Positions 14,413 through 14,824 of a stretch of DNA of 14,824 nucleotides are shown piece after piece. The stretch covers positions 1 to 14,824 of the forward strand of contig UQGA01000028.1 in the NCBI GenBank assembly GCA_900540495.1. The letters run 5' to 3'. The notes under the pieces are model-generated. The model had not been told where the DNA came from. It worked only from the letters and a program-made list of their open reading frames with translations, and made no database searches. The translations under genes were made by a program, and so were the position numbers. Each line of letters begins with the position of its first letter. The stretch's first letter is position 1. This stretch comes from an uncultured Eubacteriales bacterium. GTDB taxonomy: Bacteria > Bacillota > Clostridia > Christensenellales > CAG-138.

Positions 14413-14441
14413 ATTATAATATATTTCCCAGTCGCTTACAA
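14413..14441 (-). promoter_or_regulatory. Sigma-70-type promoter of the folate/one-carbon operon
   Basis: On the minus strand TTGTAA (14436-14441) and a perfect TATAAT (14413-14418) are 17 nt apart. Transcription from here would leave a leader of only about 30 nt before the folT start codon. That is too short to hold a tetrahydrofolate riboswitch, so any folate control would have to act through another mechanism or another promoter. Confidence 0.72.
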
Positions 14442-14624
14442 GCACGACCTGCCTCTTTCAAATAATTTCGCGCTACCGGATAAGCGTTTGCCGCGCAAGT
14501 AGCACACGAGCCTAACATCTGTCCGGAATTCACATGGAGTTTGCCTTTTTGACAGTATTATCGCATGGCATATCGTCATCGTTGATGTCCTGCCGACATC
14601 CTTAGGCTCCCTTGTGAAGATTAA
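14442..14624. other. Intergenic region, composition changes to A+T-richer DNA
   Basis: No gene is supported. A plus-strand TTGACA (14549-14554) followed after 16 nt by TATCGT (14571-14576) could be a weak promoter for the ORF at 14625. From about 14520 the sequence departs from the roughly 60% G+C character of the folate operon. TGTCCGGAATTCACATGGAG at 14520-14539 is a conceivable left end of a mobile element, but its partner end is outside the window. Confidence 0.35.
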
Positions 14625-14824
14625 ATGGGTAAGATACCATCAACGGCGAAAGACGGTGAATCAATTTTGTCATTGAAACAAATGATAGGCCAGACCGGAA
14701 AGATGGCGGGAAACAACGAAAATGCAGCAGGTCGTCCGCTAAAACGGTATGAGTGGTCGAATGAAATGTGTTACAGAACAAAAAAATCTAAGAAGAATAC
14801 AAAAGGGCGCATCGTCGATTCACT
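14625..14824 (+). CDS. Possible N-terminus of a DDE transposase/integrase-like protein, runs off the right edge
   Basis: A plus-strand frame opens after TAA at 14622 and stays open for 66 codons to the window end. Three in-frame ATG codons exist (14625, 14682, 14703), none with a convincing ribosome binding site. The basic stretch YRTKKSKKNTKGRIVDSL (from residue 50) faintly recalls the region before the helix-turn-helix of some integrase-core transposases, which often read Y..A.K..KG.I.D. That is pattern recollection, not a demonstrated match. The A+T-richer composition compared with the folate operon fits acquired DNA. It could also be a chance open frame. Confidence 0.32.
   Translation, partial: MGKIPSTAKDGESILSLKQMIGQTGKMAGNNENAAGRPLKRYEWSNEMCYRTKKSKKNTKGRIVDS

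Noticed and set aside
1..14824. CRISPR arrays, rRNA genes, phage modules or toxin-antitoxin pairs
   Set aside because: No regularly spaced repeats, no rRNA-like sequence and no such protein motifs were seen on either strand.

Overview
The window looks like a chromosomal segment of an anaerobic Clostridia-type Bacillota. The reasons are strong AGGAGG-type ribosome binding sites, a YacL-type PIN/TRAM membrane protein, an ECF-type folate S component (FolT), and a one-carbon cluster with separate fhs, fchA and folD genes. I cannot name the genus. By eye, bases 1 to about 1750 and bases after about 14500 are richer in A+T than the roughly 60% G+C middle.

Left part (1-1964): a truncated PIN-domain membrane protein and deoD (purine nucleoside phosphorylase) run on the minus strand. 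A clear sigma-70-type promoter precedes deoD. Divergent from it, a second promoter drives tRNA-Tyr(GTA) and tRNA-Leu(CAG) on the plus strand, ending at a strong rho-independent terminator.

Middle-left (1965-4151): a sparse plus-strand stretch holds one gene, an orphan family 3 solute-binding lipoprotein. It is followed by a terminator whose 11-bp stem is identical to the one after the tRNAs. About 560 bases with no credible gene follow, ending in a 12-bp GC hairpin.

Right part (14376 down to 4152, all minus strand): nine tightly packed genes in transcription order. These are folT (folate uptake), folC (polyglutamylation), fhs (formate-THF ligase), fchA (methenyl-THF cyclohydrolase), folD (methylene-THF dehydrogenase), an OmpR-type response regulator, an intramembrane-type sensor kinase, and an ABC ATPase with an 869-aa FtsX-type permease. 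The first seven are overlapping or separated by at most 32 nt. The ABC pair has its own 104-nt upstream gap that may hold a regulator site. The folate genes import and glutamylate folate and then interconvert formate, 10-formyl-THF, methenyl-THF and methylene-THF. FolD appears to have lost the cyclohydrolase lysine and glutamine, which fits the separate FchA beside it.

Right edge: an A+T-richer segment carries the start of a plus-strand ORF that may be a transposase N-terminus. I found no CRISPR array, no phage module and no clearly undescribed system. The best leads are the split FolD/FchA pair, its linkage to a two-component/ABC module, the repeated terminator around the orphan lipoprotein, and the paired acceptor-stem mismatches in the tRNAs.
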